Shown: piece after piece, positions 19,944 through 27,250 of the stretch
Position numbering within the stretch: the stretch's first letter is position 1
Layout: every line of letters starts with the position of its first letter
DNA from: Ideonella sp.
GTDB taxonomy: Bacteria > Pseudomonadota > Gammaproteobacteria > Burkholderiales > Burkholderiaceae_C
Direction: 5' to 3'
DNA: 43,616 bases
NCBI GenBank assembly: GCA_015075165.1
Contig: JABTUY010000013.1
Coordinates: 1-43,616 of the forward strand
Notes under the pieces: model-generated
What the model was told of the DNA's origin: nothing
Seen by the model: only the letters and a program-made list of their open reading frames with translations
Databases searched by the model: none
Program-made: the position numbers and the translations under genes

Positions 19944-20842
19944 GCGACCGCACCAAGTACATCGGCGGCAGCGATGCCCCTGTGGTTCTCGGCATCAGCC
20001 CGTGGCGCACGCCCCTGCAGCTGTGGCACGACAAGACGCAGCCGGCGATGCCGGAGAACACGGACCCCGACCGCGCGAAGGTACTGGAGCGCGGCAAGCG
20101 CATGGAGCCCTACGTCGTGGATCTCCTAGCGCGCGAGATGGATCTGGCCGTGCTCGCTCGGAACGCACGCTACATCGATCCCGAGCACGCATTCCTGGCC
20201 GCAGAGATCGACGCCGAGGCGCTGCTCGATGATCGCAACGAGCGCGTCAACTTGGAGATCAAGACCGTATCGCCGTTCAAGGCCCGCGACTGGGGCGAGC
20301 AGGAGAGCGACGAGATCCCGGTTTACTACACCGCCCAGGCGCAGCACGGATTGATGGTGACTGGCCGCGCACTGTGCATCTTCGGCGTGCTGATCGGCGG
20401 CGACGACTTCCGCATCTACCGCGTGGAGCGCGACGACGAGATCATCGCCGCCATGCGCCAGCGTGAGGTCGCATTCTGGCGCGAATACGTCGAGGCGCTG
20501 GTGCCGCCGCCGGCCACCAATGCATCGGACATCGAGCGGCTATTTCGGAGAGATGCCGGCACGGCGATCGAAGCATCGCCTGAATTGCTGATCGCGGTCG
20601 ACGAGCTGCGCGCGCTGAAAGCCGAGCAAGATGCTGTCGAGGCGCGCATGGAAGGCGTCAAAGGCTCGATCAAGGCCGCCATGCGCGACGCCGCCCGCCT
20701 CACGCTCAACGGTCGCGATCTTGTGACGTGGAAGTCGCAGAGCGCCCGACGCTTCGATCAATGCGCCTTCGAGGCCGCCAATCCGGCGCTGTTTGAGCGG
20801 TACCTCAAGACAACGGAGAGCCGCATTTTCCGGTTGAAGTGA
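19940..20842 (+). CDS. YqaJ-type viral recombinase exonuclease
   Basis: This 300-residue protein begins YIGGSDAPVVLGISPWRTPLQLW, the signature start of the YqaJ family (GGSDxxxIxGxSPW). The PD-(D/E)XK nuclease residues are D91 (AAEIDAEALL), E106 and K108 (LEIKTV), followed by the Gln-containing helix YYTAQAQHGLMVTG. The C-terminal 90 residues are a charged helix and beta-hairpin. With the RecT gene 19 bases downstream it forms a two-component system. The exonuclease resects duplex ends, leaving 3' strands for annealing, as lambda Exo does with Bet. Confidence 0.93.
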   Translation: MSDRTKYIGGSDAPVVLGISPWRTPLQLWHDKTQPAMPENTDPDRAKVLERGKRMEPYVVDLLAREMDLAVLARNARYIDPEHAFLAAEIDAEALLDDRNERVNLEIKTVSPFKARDWGEQESDEIPVYYTAQAQHGLMVTGRALCIFGVLIGGDDFRIYRVERDDEIIAAMRQREVAFWREYVEALVPPPATNASDIERLFRRDAGTAIEASPELLIAVDELRALKAEQDAVEARMEGVKGSIKAAMRDAARLTLNGRDLVTWKSQSARRFDQCAFEAANPALFERYLKTTESRIFRLK

Positions 20843-20861
20843 GCAATCAAGGAGCCTGACC

Positions 20862-21824
20862 ATGTCCAACGCCAATCTGAAGGCGATCACCACCGGGACC
20901 GCCGTCGCCAAGCGGCCCGACAACTTCCCCGCGATGCTGGAGGCGTACAAGGGCGAGATCGCCCGCGCGCTGCCGCGGCACCTGCAGCCCGACACGATGG
21001 CGCGCATCGCGCTGACGTGTTTCCGCATGAACCCCAAGCTGTCGGAGTGCCAGCCCGCCAGCGTGTTCGCCGCCGTCATTCAGGCCTCGCAGCTCGGGCT
21101 GCGGCCCGGCCTGATGGGTGAGTGCTACCTGATCCCGTACAAGCAGCAGTGCACGCTGCAGCTCGGCTACCAAGGCCTGCTCGAACTCGTGCGCCGTTCC
21201 GGTCTGGTCGACTCGATCGGCGCCTACCTCGTGCACGAGCGCGACAAGTACGAGGTCCACTTCGGCACCGACCCCGGCGTCGTGCACGAGCCATGCCTCG
21301 ACGGCGACCCGGGCGCTGTGCGCTTTGGCTACGCCGTCGCCAAGCTCAAGGGCGGCGGCACGCACGTCGAGGTGATGACGCTGGCCGAGATTCACCGCAT
21401 CCGCGAGCGCAGCCAGAACGTGCGCAACGCCAAGAAGTACGGCAGTCAGACGCCGTGGGACACCGATTTCGACGAGATGGCGCGCAAGACGCTGATCCGC
21501 CGCATCTGCAAGTACCTGCCCAAGAGCAACGAACTGGCGACGGCGCTCGCGCTCGATGACGCAGCCGGCCGCAATGCGCAGGTGCTGAACGTATCAGACG
21601 CCATCGCCAACACATTCGTTCCGCCGGCGATCGACATGGACGCGTCCAGCGGCGAGCAGCCGAACCCGCCGCAAGACCTCGCCGCCCACAAGCTCGCCCT
21701 CGACAACGCCGGCGACGCCGAGGCGGCGCAGCTCGTGCTCGACCAGGCGCGCAGCGACGACTCGCTGACGGCCGAGGACCACAAGCAGCTCGCGGAGCAC
21801 TTCCGCGCGCGGTGGGAACAGTGA
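20862..21824 (+). CDS. recT: RecT single-strand annealing protein
   Basis: This 320-residue protein has the RecT landmarks: FPAMLEAYKGEIARALPRHL at the start, then SVFAAVIQASQLGLRPG and GECYLIPYKQQCTLQLGYQG, and MARKTLIRRICKYLP in the last third. The C-terminal 70 residues are acidic and variable. AAGGAG lies 8 bases before ATG. RecT coats and anneals complementary single strands and works with the exonuclease encoded upstream, for concatemer formation, repair and circularisation of phage DNA. Confidence 0.95.
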   Translation: MSNANLKAITTGTAVAKRPDNFPAMLEAYKGEIARALPRHLQPDTMARIALTCFRMNPKLSECQPASVFAAVIQASQLGLRPGLMGECYLIPYKQQCTLQLGYQGLLELVRRSGLVDSIGAYLVHERDKYEVHFGTDPGVVHEPCLDGDPGAVRFGYAVAKLKGGGTHVEVMTLAEIHRIRERSQNVRNAKKYGSQTPWDTDFDEMARKTLIRRICKYLPKSNELATALALDDAAGRNAQVLNVSDAIANTFVPPAIDMDASSGEQPNPPQDLAAHKLALDNAGDAEAAQLVLDQARSDDSLTAEDHKQLAEHFRARWEQ

Positions 21825-22042
21825 TGGCATACGTGCGCATCTACCACGTCCGCCCCAAGTTGCCGGGCGATGGCGCGCGCCTCGTGCGCGCAACCAACGC
21901 GGCGCAGGCGCTGCGGCATGTCGTCACCGACACCCTCACCGTCGAACTGGCGTCGCAGGAGGACCTCGTGCGGCTGCTCGGCGCCGGCGTCGAGGTCGAG
22001 GCGGTCAACAGCGAAGACGAGCCGGCGAATCCATCGAACTGA
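21824..22042 (+). CDS. Small hypothetical protein after RecT (72 aa)
   Basis: ATG at 21824 overlaps the RecT stop as TGATG. The product has a beta-start (VRIYHVRPK), a positively charged middle helix (RLVRATNAAQALRHVV) and an acidic end. RLVRATNAAQALRHV resembles the short phage family in which residues like VxAxNxAQAxxxV recur, but the role is unknown. Context places it in the recombination operon. Confidence 0.65.
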   Translation: MAYVRIYHVRPKLPGDGARLVRATNAAQALRHVVTDTLTVELASQEDLVRLLGAGVEVEAVNSEDEPANPSN

Positions 22043-22055
22043 ACCAGGAGCCTGC

Positions 22056-22655
22056 ATGTTCCATCTCGACGAGCCGATCAAAGCCAAGCTGACCGAGGTC
22101 CGCGTGCTTTCGCAGAAGGATCGCAAGCCGGACGAGGAGCCAGGCGCGAAGCTCACGCTGCAGATGCAATTGTCGAACGACGCGCTGTCAATGCTCGACG
22201 GCGCGCTCAAATCGACGCTGTTCACGAGGCATGCCGGCGGCAGCGACGGCGCGCAGAAGCCGCTCGAAGACATGGAGCCAGTGAGCGACCTGCCGAACCT
22301 GACGCCCATTGGCCAGCAGATCGGCACGATCAAATGGCACCACGACTTCGCGGGCTACGAACTGGCCATGCAGTATGGCACCGGCCGCGCGGGCTCCAAC
22401 ATCGGCAGCGAGAATTGCCAGCTCTCGAACCTGCGCATCACGCCGAAGGAAGGCGGCACGATCGAGCTGAAGCTCGACATTGTGGCGCCGAATGTCACCG
22501 AGGCGATGTTCGGCAAGCTGGCGCGCCTGAAGTCGCGCGAGGTCGAGCTTGCGCTGTTCGCGCCCGACCTCTCGACGCGGCGCGACGTGGAAGACGACGA
22601 CGATGCGCCGGCCGGCAACGGCGGCCGCAAGCGCCAGCGCGAAGCGGGAAAGTGA
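22056..22655 (+). CDS. Hypothetical protein of the recombination operon (199 aa)
   Basis: The gene starts at ATG 22056 with AGGAG upstream. The product has alternating beta strands and short helices (LTEVRVLSQKDRK, LTLQMQLSNDALSMLDGAL, CQLSNLRITPKEGGTIELKL) and an Asp-rich then Lys/Arg-rich tail. Proteins with this look lie beside exo/recT genes in other phages and may be single-strand DNA-binding or recombination mediators. The acidic tail recalls SSB-type tails, but I cannot establish an OB fold. Confidence 0.7.
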   Translation: MFHLDEPIKAKLTEVRVLSQKDRKPDEEPGAKLTLQMQLSNDALSMLDGALKSTLFTRHAGGSDGAQKPLEDMEPVSDLPNLTPIGQQIGTIKWHHDFAGYELAMQYGTGRAGSNIGSENCQLSNLRITPKEGGTIELKLDIVAPNVTEAMFGKLARLKSREVELALFAPDLSTRRDVEDDDDAPAGNGGRKRQREAGK

Positions 22656-22674
22656 TTGCGGCCGAGCCGATGCA

Positions 22675-22872
22675 ATGAGCGACGAACCGATCAGCATCGA
22701 GCAGCAGATCGCGGCGGTGCAGCGCGAGATCCGCATGCGCGAGCACGTCTACCCGCGCCGCATCAGCGACGGCAAGATGACGCAGAAGCTCGCGGATCGC
22801 GAACTCGCCGCGATGCGCGCGGTGCTGGCGACGCTCGAGACGCTGCCGAAGACGCAGCCAGGGCTGATCTGA
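22675..22872 (+). CDS. Small helical early protein (65 aa)
   Basis: ATG at 22675 lies 19 bases after the previous gene. The product is a helical hairpin rich in charged residues (ISIEQQIAAVQREIRMREHV, then MTQKLADRELAAMRAVLATLE). The pattern IxxQIAxVxREIxMRxxVYPRxxxxGKMxxxxADRELxxMxAVxxTL is frequent among small phage proteins in recombination operons, function unknown. It overlaps the next gene by one base (TGATG). Confidence 0.75.
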   Translation: MSDEPISIEQQIAAVQREIRMREHVYPRRISDGKMTQKLADRELAAMRAVLATLETLPKTQPGLI

Positions 22873-23129
22873 TGAATCCTATCCAGCACCCCAGCGCAAA
22901 CGACGTGCTCGGTGCGCCGCCGGGCATACCGCACGACCTGGTGCGGCCGCTGCCGATCACGCGGTTCCAGTTCGAGCGCGCGGGCCCTGCGCTGTGCTCG
23001 TGGTGGTTGCCGACGCCTGAAGAGCTCGCCCTGCTGAACGCCGGCAAGCCCGTGCGCCTGTCGATCCACGGCCATACGCACCCGCCGCTATACGTCGGCG
23101 TCGACGGCGATGGTCGTCTGGAATTCTGA
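22872..23129 (+). CDS. Hypothetical protein, last intact early rightward gene (85 aa)
   Basis: The product contains ALCSWWLPTPEELALLNAGKP and VRLSIHGHTHPPLYVGVDG. The layout of W-W-x-P-T-x-E-E-L-x-x-L-N-x-G-x-x-V-x-L is common in small phage proteins of this operon type. Its role is unknown. It is the last intact gene of the arm. The following sequence holds only a recombinase remnant, so the usual excisionase and integrase are missing at this point. Confidence 0.7.
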   Translation: MNPIQHPSANDVLGAPPGIPHDLVRPLPITRFQFERAGPALCSWWLPTPEELALLNAGKPVRLSIHGHTHPPLYVGVDGDGRLEF

Positions 23130-23157
23130 CGATGCCGCACGCTGCGCTGCCTCGTGA

Positions 23158-23658
23158 TGCGGGCCGGATGACCCGCCCCAGGCGACCCGATCCGCTCGTG
23201 GACGAGACAAGCGCACCGCCACGCTGGCCACCGAGATCAGCCGCACGGTCGGGCTGGCCAGCCGGATGGACGATCCGGCGCCAGTGCTGCGGCGCGTCGC
23301 CGACCTCGAGGCCCAGAGGGCGGCGCTGCTGCGCGAGGCGGAGGACCTGCGCAGCCAGCAGCGCCAGCACCAGACCGCCGCGGGCATCACCATCGAGCAG
23401 GTGCGCGACCTGCTGCGGCAGTTGTTCGTCGACCTGCGCGGGCATCTGGACGCCGCGCGGCGCAACGAGGCGCGGGAAATGCTGGCGCAGCTGCTGGAGC
23501 GCGTGACGTTGGATCCCATCACCTCGATAGCCCGGTTGCACTACCAGATTAGCGGCAGCGCAACCGGAACTATCTTGGCGACCCCTAGGCGAGATCACAG
23601 AAAACCGGAAGCCTGGCAAGGGGTTGTCGATATCCAGGCCTGGCGGAAGGCGGCTTGA
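23158..23658 (+). pseudogene. C-terminal remnant of a large serine recombinase (integrase)
   Basis: The frame is closed by TGA at 23155-23157 and then open to the stop at 23658. The translation matches the end of large serine recombinases: a coiled coil (VADLEAQRAALLREAEDLRSQ), then ITIEQVRDLLRQLFVDLRG, EMLAQLLERVTLDPI and a final strand-rich tail ending GVVDIQAWRKA. The N-terminal catalytic resolvase domain with its Ser, the recombinase domain and the zinc ribbon are all absent, and no other integrase gene is visible in the window. ATG 23266 could start a residual peptide. It sits where an integrase is expected, at the end of the early arm beside the putative attachment region. Confidence 0.72.
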
Positions 23659-23890
23659 CGCTGAGCCGCGAAAAATGCGCGCGGCGCACTGCAATAATCG
23701 CCGGCCCATCGGCGCAGCGCATGTCGCGCATGGCCCGCCGGCATCGCTCGACGCATAGCCGTGATCCGGGCGACCAGCGGCATGCCACGCGTGCTGCGAT
23801 GCGCTCATCGCCCCCTCACCGCGTCGGCCCACCTGGCGCACATGCCGTTTACATGGACGCGAAGCGTCGGCTGCATGACGGCGCTGTTCC
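23659..23890. other. Intergenic region between early arm and lysis genes, possible attachment-site region
   Basis: About 230 bases lie between the recombinase remnant and the convergent Rz gene. There is no convincing gene on either strand: short open frames exist but lack a ribosome-binding site and plausible composition. It contains a minus-strand terminator-like hairpin and repeated short GCGCATG/GCATG words. By analogy with other temperate phages attP would lie here, but no core can be identified without the bacterial junctions. Confidence 0.4.
23671..23688 (-). terminator. Candidate terminator of the late operon
   Basis: On the leftward strand TGCGC (23688-23684) and GCGCA (23680-23676) form a 5-bp stem around a 3-base loop, followed by TTTTT. 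The stem is short, but the U-run is good. It lies about 200 bases after the last late gene. Confidence 0.45.
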
Positions 23891-24496
23891 TCAGGGCGAA
23901 GATCTAGCTCTTACGGCGTCGTAGGCGGACTCGCAGGCTCTGCCGGCGATCCAGGATTGGTCAGCGAACTGGCCTGTTTGGACCGCAGCCGTTCCAATTC
24001 GACCAGCAAGTTCATCAGTCCGAGCGAGCATGTCTCGGAGCAAATCTGCGGCTTGCTGGGCTGCTTCGCACTGTCCGGCAGCGCCGGCAGCGTCAAGCGC
24101 GGCACGGGCGGCGAGGCGAGAGGTTGCGATCGCGTCGCGCAGCCGACCAGCGCTGCGGCCAGCAGCAGCCAGGGCAGCAGCGGCGCTCGCGGCTTGAGCG
24201 GCCGCGGCGGCGCGCTCGTCTTGGGATCGGGCATGGATGGCCTCCAGTTCGGTCTGCAGCGCGTTGTGGGCCTCGATCTCCAGCCGCAATGCTTCCGAGG
24301 CGCGCTGGGCGGCCCTGGTGCGCTCGTCGGCCCACTGCGCGCGCTCGGTGGCTCGATCGCGCTGCTCGTGCGCCAGCTCGACGGCGCCGACGTATCGGCC
24401 GGCCGTGAAGCCACCGCCGGCGCCGATCGCCAGTAGCGCGCCGGCGGCGAGCAGCCAGACCCACCAGGGTGCGAGGCCGAGCAGCTTGCCGATCAT
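23891..24496 (-). CDS. Inner-membrane spanin (Rz-like, DUF2514 type)
   Basis: The product has 201 residues from ATG 24496, which overlaps the preceding stop as ATGA. An N-terminal transmembrane helix (residues about 8-32, WWVWLLAAGALLAIGAGGG) is followed by a long Ala/Glu/Arg-rich periplasmic coiled coil (ERAQWADERTRAAQRASEAL, ARSQDERAAAAAQAAS). A second helical part ends the protein. This is the i-spanin layout. A second lipoprotein gene is nested in another frame (23911-24234). Together they would fuse inner and outer membranes in the last step of lysis. Confidence 0.85.
   Translation of the reverse strand: MIGKLLGLAPWWVWLLAAGALLAIGAGGGFTAGRYVGAVELAHEQRDRATERAQWADERTRAAQRASEALRLEIEAHNALQTELEAIHARSQDERAAAAAQAASAAAALAAAGRSAGRLRDAIATSRLAARAALDAAGAAGQCEAAQQAADLLRDMLARTDELAGRIGTAAVQTGQFADQSWIAGRACESAYDAVRARSSP
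23911..24234 (-). CDS. Outer-membrane spanin lipoprotein (Rz1-like) nested in Rz
   Basis: This 107-residue frame lies wholly inside the Rz gene in another frame. It starts at ATG 24234 with a Pro/Lys/Arg-rich n-region. A hydrophobic h-region (LLPWLLLAAALVGC) follows, ending in a lipobox with Cys32 as the lipidated residue. The mature part is Pro-rich (PLASPPVPRLTLPALPDSAK) and ends in PAEPASPPTTP. Signal peptide, lipobox, Pro-rich body and embedded position match Rz1. It would be exported by Sec, lipidated and sorted to the outer membrane to bind the Rz C-terminus. Confidence 0.85.
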   Translation of the reverse strand: MPDPKTSAPPRPLKPRAPLLPWLLLAAALVGCATRSQPLASPPVPRLTLPALPDSAKQPSKPQICSETCSLGLMNLLVELERLRSKQASSLTNPGSPAEPASPPTTP

Positions 24497-24810
24497 GCGC
24501 GCACCCATCGGCCGCCGCGCACGAAGCCGTGGTCACCGCACGCCCGACACAGCAGGCTTGGCGATAGCGTCAGCGGATCCTCTTGCTCGATCTTCCACGT
24601 CGCGATCGGGTTGCCGGTAAATGAGCGAGCCCACGCGCGTCCTTCGAAGGCGATCCAGCCGGCACAGATGCTGCCGTCAGCCTTGCGATGCCAGACCGAG
24701 GCGCCCGAGCGCTCGCCCTCGTACTCGGCGAATGCCAGCAGATGGTCATCGCCGAGGTCGATGTCGATCCGCTCGCCATCCGGCGGCCATGCAGACTCCT
24801 CGCCGTTCAT
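24493..24810 (-). CDS. Hypothetical protein with C-terminal TLSPSLLCRACG motif (DUF6527-like)
   Basis: ATG at 24810 overlaps the preceding gene as ATGA. The 105-residue product has an acidic N-terminal third (GERIDIDLGDDHLLAFAEYE) and a middle strand (ASVWHRKADGSICAGWIAFEG). The C-terminus, LTLSPSLLCRACGDHGFVR followed by GGRW, resembles the closing segment of DUF6527-like small proteins, where Cys and His may bind zinc. The match is from memory and moderate. It sits just before the spanins. Whether it takes part in lysis is unknown. Confidence 0.6.
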   Translation of the reverse strand: MNGEESAWPPDGERIDIDLGDDHLLAFAEYEGERSGASVWHRKADGSICAGWIAFEGRAWARSFTGNPIATWKIEQEDPLTLSPSLLCRACGDHGFVRGGRWVRA

Positions 24811-25259
24811 GGCTTGCACGCCCCCGCCGCCTTCGCCGCCGCGACGCTCCGGGCTCTGGCCGGCGGGGTGCAGGTCTGGCGCGAATCGGCAGGTGATGCA
24901 GGTGCACCAGCTTTCGGCAGGTCGATCGACACGTAGGTCACCGGCGCGGCCGGCGGCGGCGTCGCCCGCATCCGCTCCAGCTCCGCCACCAGCCGCAGAC
25001 ATTCCTGGTCCGCATCCTGGCTGCCGTAGATGCCCCAGCCGTACCAGCGCCAGCGCACGCACACCACCGAAGGCGCCGCGGCGCCGCCGCCCGGGAGCGC
25101 ATAGACGCTGTAGTCGCCGCCGTTGACGGTGGCCGGCGCGGCAGCGTTGGCCGAGGCGTTGGCCGATGGGTTGGCGCTCGGGCCGCGGTGGTTGCCAGTG
25201 GCCTGCGCGGTTCCGGCACACAGGAGCAGCGCAGCGGCGATGATCGAGGGGAGTTTCAT
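24807..25259 (-). CDS. Secreted hypothetical protein of the lysis region (150 aa)
   Basis: The protein has a signal peptide (KLPSIIAAALLLCAGTAQA, cleavage after AQA). A low-complexity Asn/Ala/Ser stretch (SANPSANASANAAAP) follows, then a Trp-rich core (VCVRWRWYGWGIYGSQDADQ) and a Pro/Ala-rich end. Two to four Cys could pair in the periplasm. Its position among lysis genes and its export suggest an envelope role, for example a spanin helper or a regulator of lysis. No family is recognised. ATGA overlaps connect it on both sides. Confidence 0.65.
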   Translation of the reverse strand: MKLPSIIAAALLLCAGTAQATGNHRGPSANPSANASANAAAPATVNGGDYSVYALPGGGAAAPSVVCVRWRWYGWGIYGSQDADQECLRLVAELERMRATPPPAAPVTYVSIDLPKAGAPASPADSRQTCTPPARARSVAAAKAAGACKP

Positions 25260-25435
25260 GGTTGATTGAGGGGAGTAGTGAGGGGAGTCGGCACCGGCGG
25301 CCGCCCGGTCAGCGGCTCCGGCAGGTTCGTGCGCAGTTGCCCGCGCGCGTTGATGAGCAGGTGCGGCTTGCCTGGCACGGGCCACCACTCGGTAACCTCG
25401 GGCTGCGGCGGGCGGATGGGCGGGCCGAGGGTCAT
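25256..25435 (-). CDS. Very small proline-rich protein (59 aa)
   Basis: ATG at 25435 and the stop at 25256 both form ATGA overlaps with neighbours, which supports it as a gene. The product is Pro-rich throughout (LGPPIRPPQPEVTEWWPVPG, GRPPVPTPLTTPLNQ) with a short central strand (HLLINARGQLRTN). It has no signal peptide. Its role is unknown. Confidence 0.5.
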   Translation of the reverse strand: MTLGPPIRPPQPEVTEWWPVPGKPHLLINARGQLRTNLPEPLTGRPPVPTPLTTPLNQP

Positions 25436-25620
25436 TGCGGCGGCTCCGATTGGCGTGGGATGTACTGCGCGCATGGCTGCGCAGGCGGAGGCGACATCCA
25501 AACGAGCAGCGGAAATGCGCTGCGATCGGTGCGGCGCTGGCAGACCGCGCACACCTGGTCGAGCGAGCAGTCGGCCAGTTCGATGCCGGCGCAACGCGCT
25601 ACGTCGGCGGCGAGTGTCAT
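25432..25620 (-). CDS. Small Cys-containing protein (62 aa)
   Basis: ATG at 25620 overlaps the endolysin stop as ATGA. Four Cys in the first half (RCAGIELADCSLDQVCAVC) may bind zinc. The second half is Pro/Gln-rich (SPPPAQPCAQYIPRQS). It has no signal peptide or membrane segment. Small proteins of this look follow endolysin genes in related phages, but no function is established. Confidence 0.5.
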   Translation of the reverse strand: MTLAADVARCAGIELADCSLDQVCAVCQRRTDRSAFPLLVWMSPPPAQPCAQYIPRQSEPPQ

Positions 25621-26126
25621 GCGACCACCCCGCCGCCGCGCTCGAACGCGGCAATCAGCGCATCCATGCTGCGCTGTGGCTGCCCGGCGTAGTTCGTTGG
25701 GAGCGATGCCCACTCTGGCGCGCACTTCGTGATCGCGGTCTGGATCCGCCCGGCATGCACGTCCTCCAGCGCGCCGCAGTTGGTGACGAGGTACAACGCC
25801 GCGCGGTCCTGATTCTCGGGTTCGAAGTTCGGCAGCCGCAGCCGGTCGCGGATGCCGCGCCAGGTCGGCTTGATGAGCTGGTATGCGCCAGCCGCAGTGC
25901 TCACGCAGCCCGGCTTGTGTCCCGCCTTGATGCACATCGAATCCGGCAGTCGCTCGCCGCGCCACTCACCCGTGATCGCCGGGTGATCGTCGAAACTGAC
26001 AATGGTGTGCGTGTAGCCATAGCAGACGCGGTACGGATCGAGCCCGGCCATGTCGCGCCCCTCGGTGCCTTCGGCCCACCGGATCAGACCGAGGAATGCG
26101 CGTTCGTTGTCGAGGATGTCACCCAC
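25617..26126 (-). CDS. R: Endolysin, lambda R-type lytic transglycosylase
   Basis: The 169-residue product matches lambda R across its length: NERAFLGLIRWAEGTEGRD with the catalytic Glu19 at the same position as in R, then YGYTHTIVSFDDHPAI, GAYQLIKPTWRGIRDRL, NQDRAALYLV and a C-terminal ASLPTNYAGQPQRSMDALI. The enzyme cleaves the glycan strand with anhydro-sugar formation. There is no signal peptide or SAR helix, so it needs a holin for release. GTG at 26126 overlaps the small gene before it. Insertion of about 20 residues (ERLPDSMCIKAGHKPGC) distinguishes it from R. Confidence 0.93.
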   Translation of the reverse strand: MGDILDNERAFLGLIRWAEGTEGRDMAGLDPYRVCYGYTHTIVSFDDHPAITGEWRGERLPDSMCIKAGHKPGCVSTAAGAYQLIKPTWRGIRDRLRLPNFEPENQDRAALYLVTNCGALEDVHAGRIQTAITKCAPEWASLPTNYAGQPQRSMDALIAAFERGGGVVA

Positions 26127-26259
26127 CCTTGGCCCCCTTCTTCAGCGCGCGCAGCCGCACGCGCTCCTCGAACGTCAGGTTGACGTGATGCCGGTCGCCG
26201 AGCAGCTCGGCATCCGACAGCGGCGTCTCGCGCCGCAGCCAGCGGCGGATGCGCTTCAC
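26119..26259 (-). CDS. Very small basic protein between coiled-coil protein and endolysin (46 aa)
   Basis: GTG at 26259 overlaps the previous stop as GTGA, and the stop at 26119 overlaps the endolysin start. The product is basic (VKRIRRWLRRETPLSDAEL, FEERVRLRALKKGAKGG). It shows DAELLGDRHHVNLTFEERVRLRAL, a helical core without membrane segment when split across two helices. Its tight coupling supports a real gene. It may regulate or accompany the endolysin. No homolog is recognised. Confidence 0.55.
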   Translation of the reverse strand: MKRIRRWLRRETPLSDAELLGDRHHVNLTFEERVRLRALKKGAKGG

Positions 26260-26489
26260 GGCGCTGCGGGCGCATCCGGGTTGAGGTCGTCGAGCGTCTG
26301 CGTTGCCGTCTTGAGCGCCGAGGCGACCTGCTGCAGGTTGGCCACCGCCGCATCGACCTCGGGCGTCGTGTTGCCGGCGTTGCTGATAGCGACGATCACC
26401 TCGTTGGTGGCCTTGTCGAGTTGGCTGGCCACGGCGCCGAGTGCAGCGGCGATGCTGTCGAGCGCGGTCTTGAGTTCGGTCTGGTTCAT
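26256..26489 (-). CDS. Small coiled-coil protein in the lysis region (77 aa)
   Basis: The product, from ATG 26489, is a helical protein (TELKTALDSIAAALGAVASQ, then VDAAVANLQQVASALKTATQ) with regular hydrophobic spacing, suggesting a two-helix coiled coil, and a Pro/Ala tail. AGGA precedes the start. Similar short helical proteins occur near tail or lysis genes of other phages as minor virion proteins. No membrane segment is present, so it is not a holin by itself. Confidence 0.6.
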   Translation of the reverse strand: MNQTELKTALDSIAAALGAVASQLDKATNEVIVAISNAGNTTPEVDAAVANLQQVASALKTATQTLDDLNPDAPAAP

Positions 26490-26566
26490 GATGATCCTCT
26501 TGAGGTAGGGCAGAAGAACGTCGGCGAGCGGTTGCGCGTCGACGGCGAAGGAAAGCGCAAGCGGTA

Positions 26567-27250
26567 TCACGGCTGCACGCAGCGCGTGGCCTCGCCGGCC
26601 GTGCCGCCGGTGAGTTCCTGGTAGACGAACGTGCCGGCGCGCGCGACCGTCAGGCCCGTGCACGGCGCGTCCTTGGCCGCGGTCTTGCCGGCCACCACGC
26701 CGGTTAGCTTGCCGGCCGAATGGCGGAAGATCGTGCCACCTACCGCGCGCCAGGTGCCCGGCGGCGGCAACGGTGGCGGGTAACTCGCATTGAGGTCCAC
26801 CACCAGCGGCCCCCACACGTCGCACATATCGAGGATGCTCAGCGTCGGATCGCTGCTGGCGCCGATGGCTACGGCAGTGGCCGATGACCCGCCCGGCGCC
26901 ACGCCGAGCGCCGCCACGCGCGCCAGCAGGTCGGGATTGGCCAGCAGGTACGGCCACGTCACCGCGTAGAGGTACAGGTCCACCTTGTCGGCTGGCCTTG
27001 CTACCCACCAGCCCGCCGCAACGCCATTGGTGTTGACGGTGATGATTGCGCGAGTCCCCTGGCCGCCGAGCTGGCGCGGCATGTCGGCTTGCGTCGGGAT
27101 GATCTTCGCCGGCACCGGCAGCGGCGGGTCGCGTGGCTCGGGCGCGCAGGCGGTATTGATGCGGCCGTCTGGCATGCGTAGTTGCGCACGCGCCGGCACG
27201 GCGACGAGCGCACCCCCCAGTACGGCGGCGAGAAGAAGGCGGAACATCAT
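26567..27250 (-). CDS. Secreted hypothetical protein (227 aa)
   Basis: The protein has a clear signal peptide (FRLLLAAVLGGALVAVPARA, cleavage after ARA). The mature part carries Cys in pairs (INTACAPEPRD; DMCDVWG; DAPCTG; ATRCV) that could form disulfides. Beta-prone stretches (AIITVNTNGVAAGWWVARP, GTWRAVGGTIFRHSAG) recall an SH3- or lectin-like fold. It overlaps the upstream membrane gene by 4 bases. Periplasmic or envelope location is expected. In a lysis region it could assist outer-membrane disruption, but no family is recognised. Confidence 0.65.
   Translation of the reverse strand: MMFRLLLAAVLGGALVAVPARAQLRMPDGRINTACAPEPRDPPLPVPAKIIPTQADMPRQLGGQGTRAIITVNTNGVAAGWWVARPADKVDLYLYAVTWPYLLANPDLLARVAALGVAPGGSSATAVAIGASSDPTLSILDMCDVWGPLVVDLNASYPPPLPPPGTWRAVGGTIFRHSAGKLTGVVAGKTAAKDAPCTGLTVARAGTFVYQELTGGTAGEATRCVQP

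Noticed and set aside
23132-23506. Rightward frame beginning at the ATG after the last early gene
   Set aside because: Arg/Pro-rich out-of-frame reading of the recombinase remnant. The other frame shows clear family similarity.
23659-23890. A dif-like site for XerCD-dependent integration, since the integrase is missing
   Set aside because: No sequence resembling the XerC/XerD arms with a central spacer was found by eye in this GC-rich gap.
23655-23924. Rightward open frame of 89 codons in the gap after the recombinase remnant
   Set aside because: No ribosome-binding site, unlikely composition and overlap with the end of Rz. Treated as non-coding.
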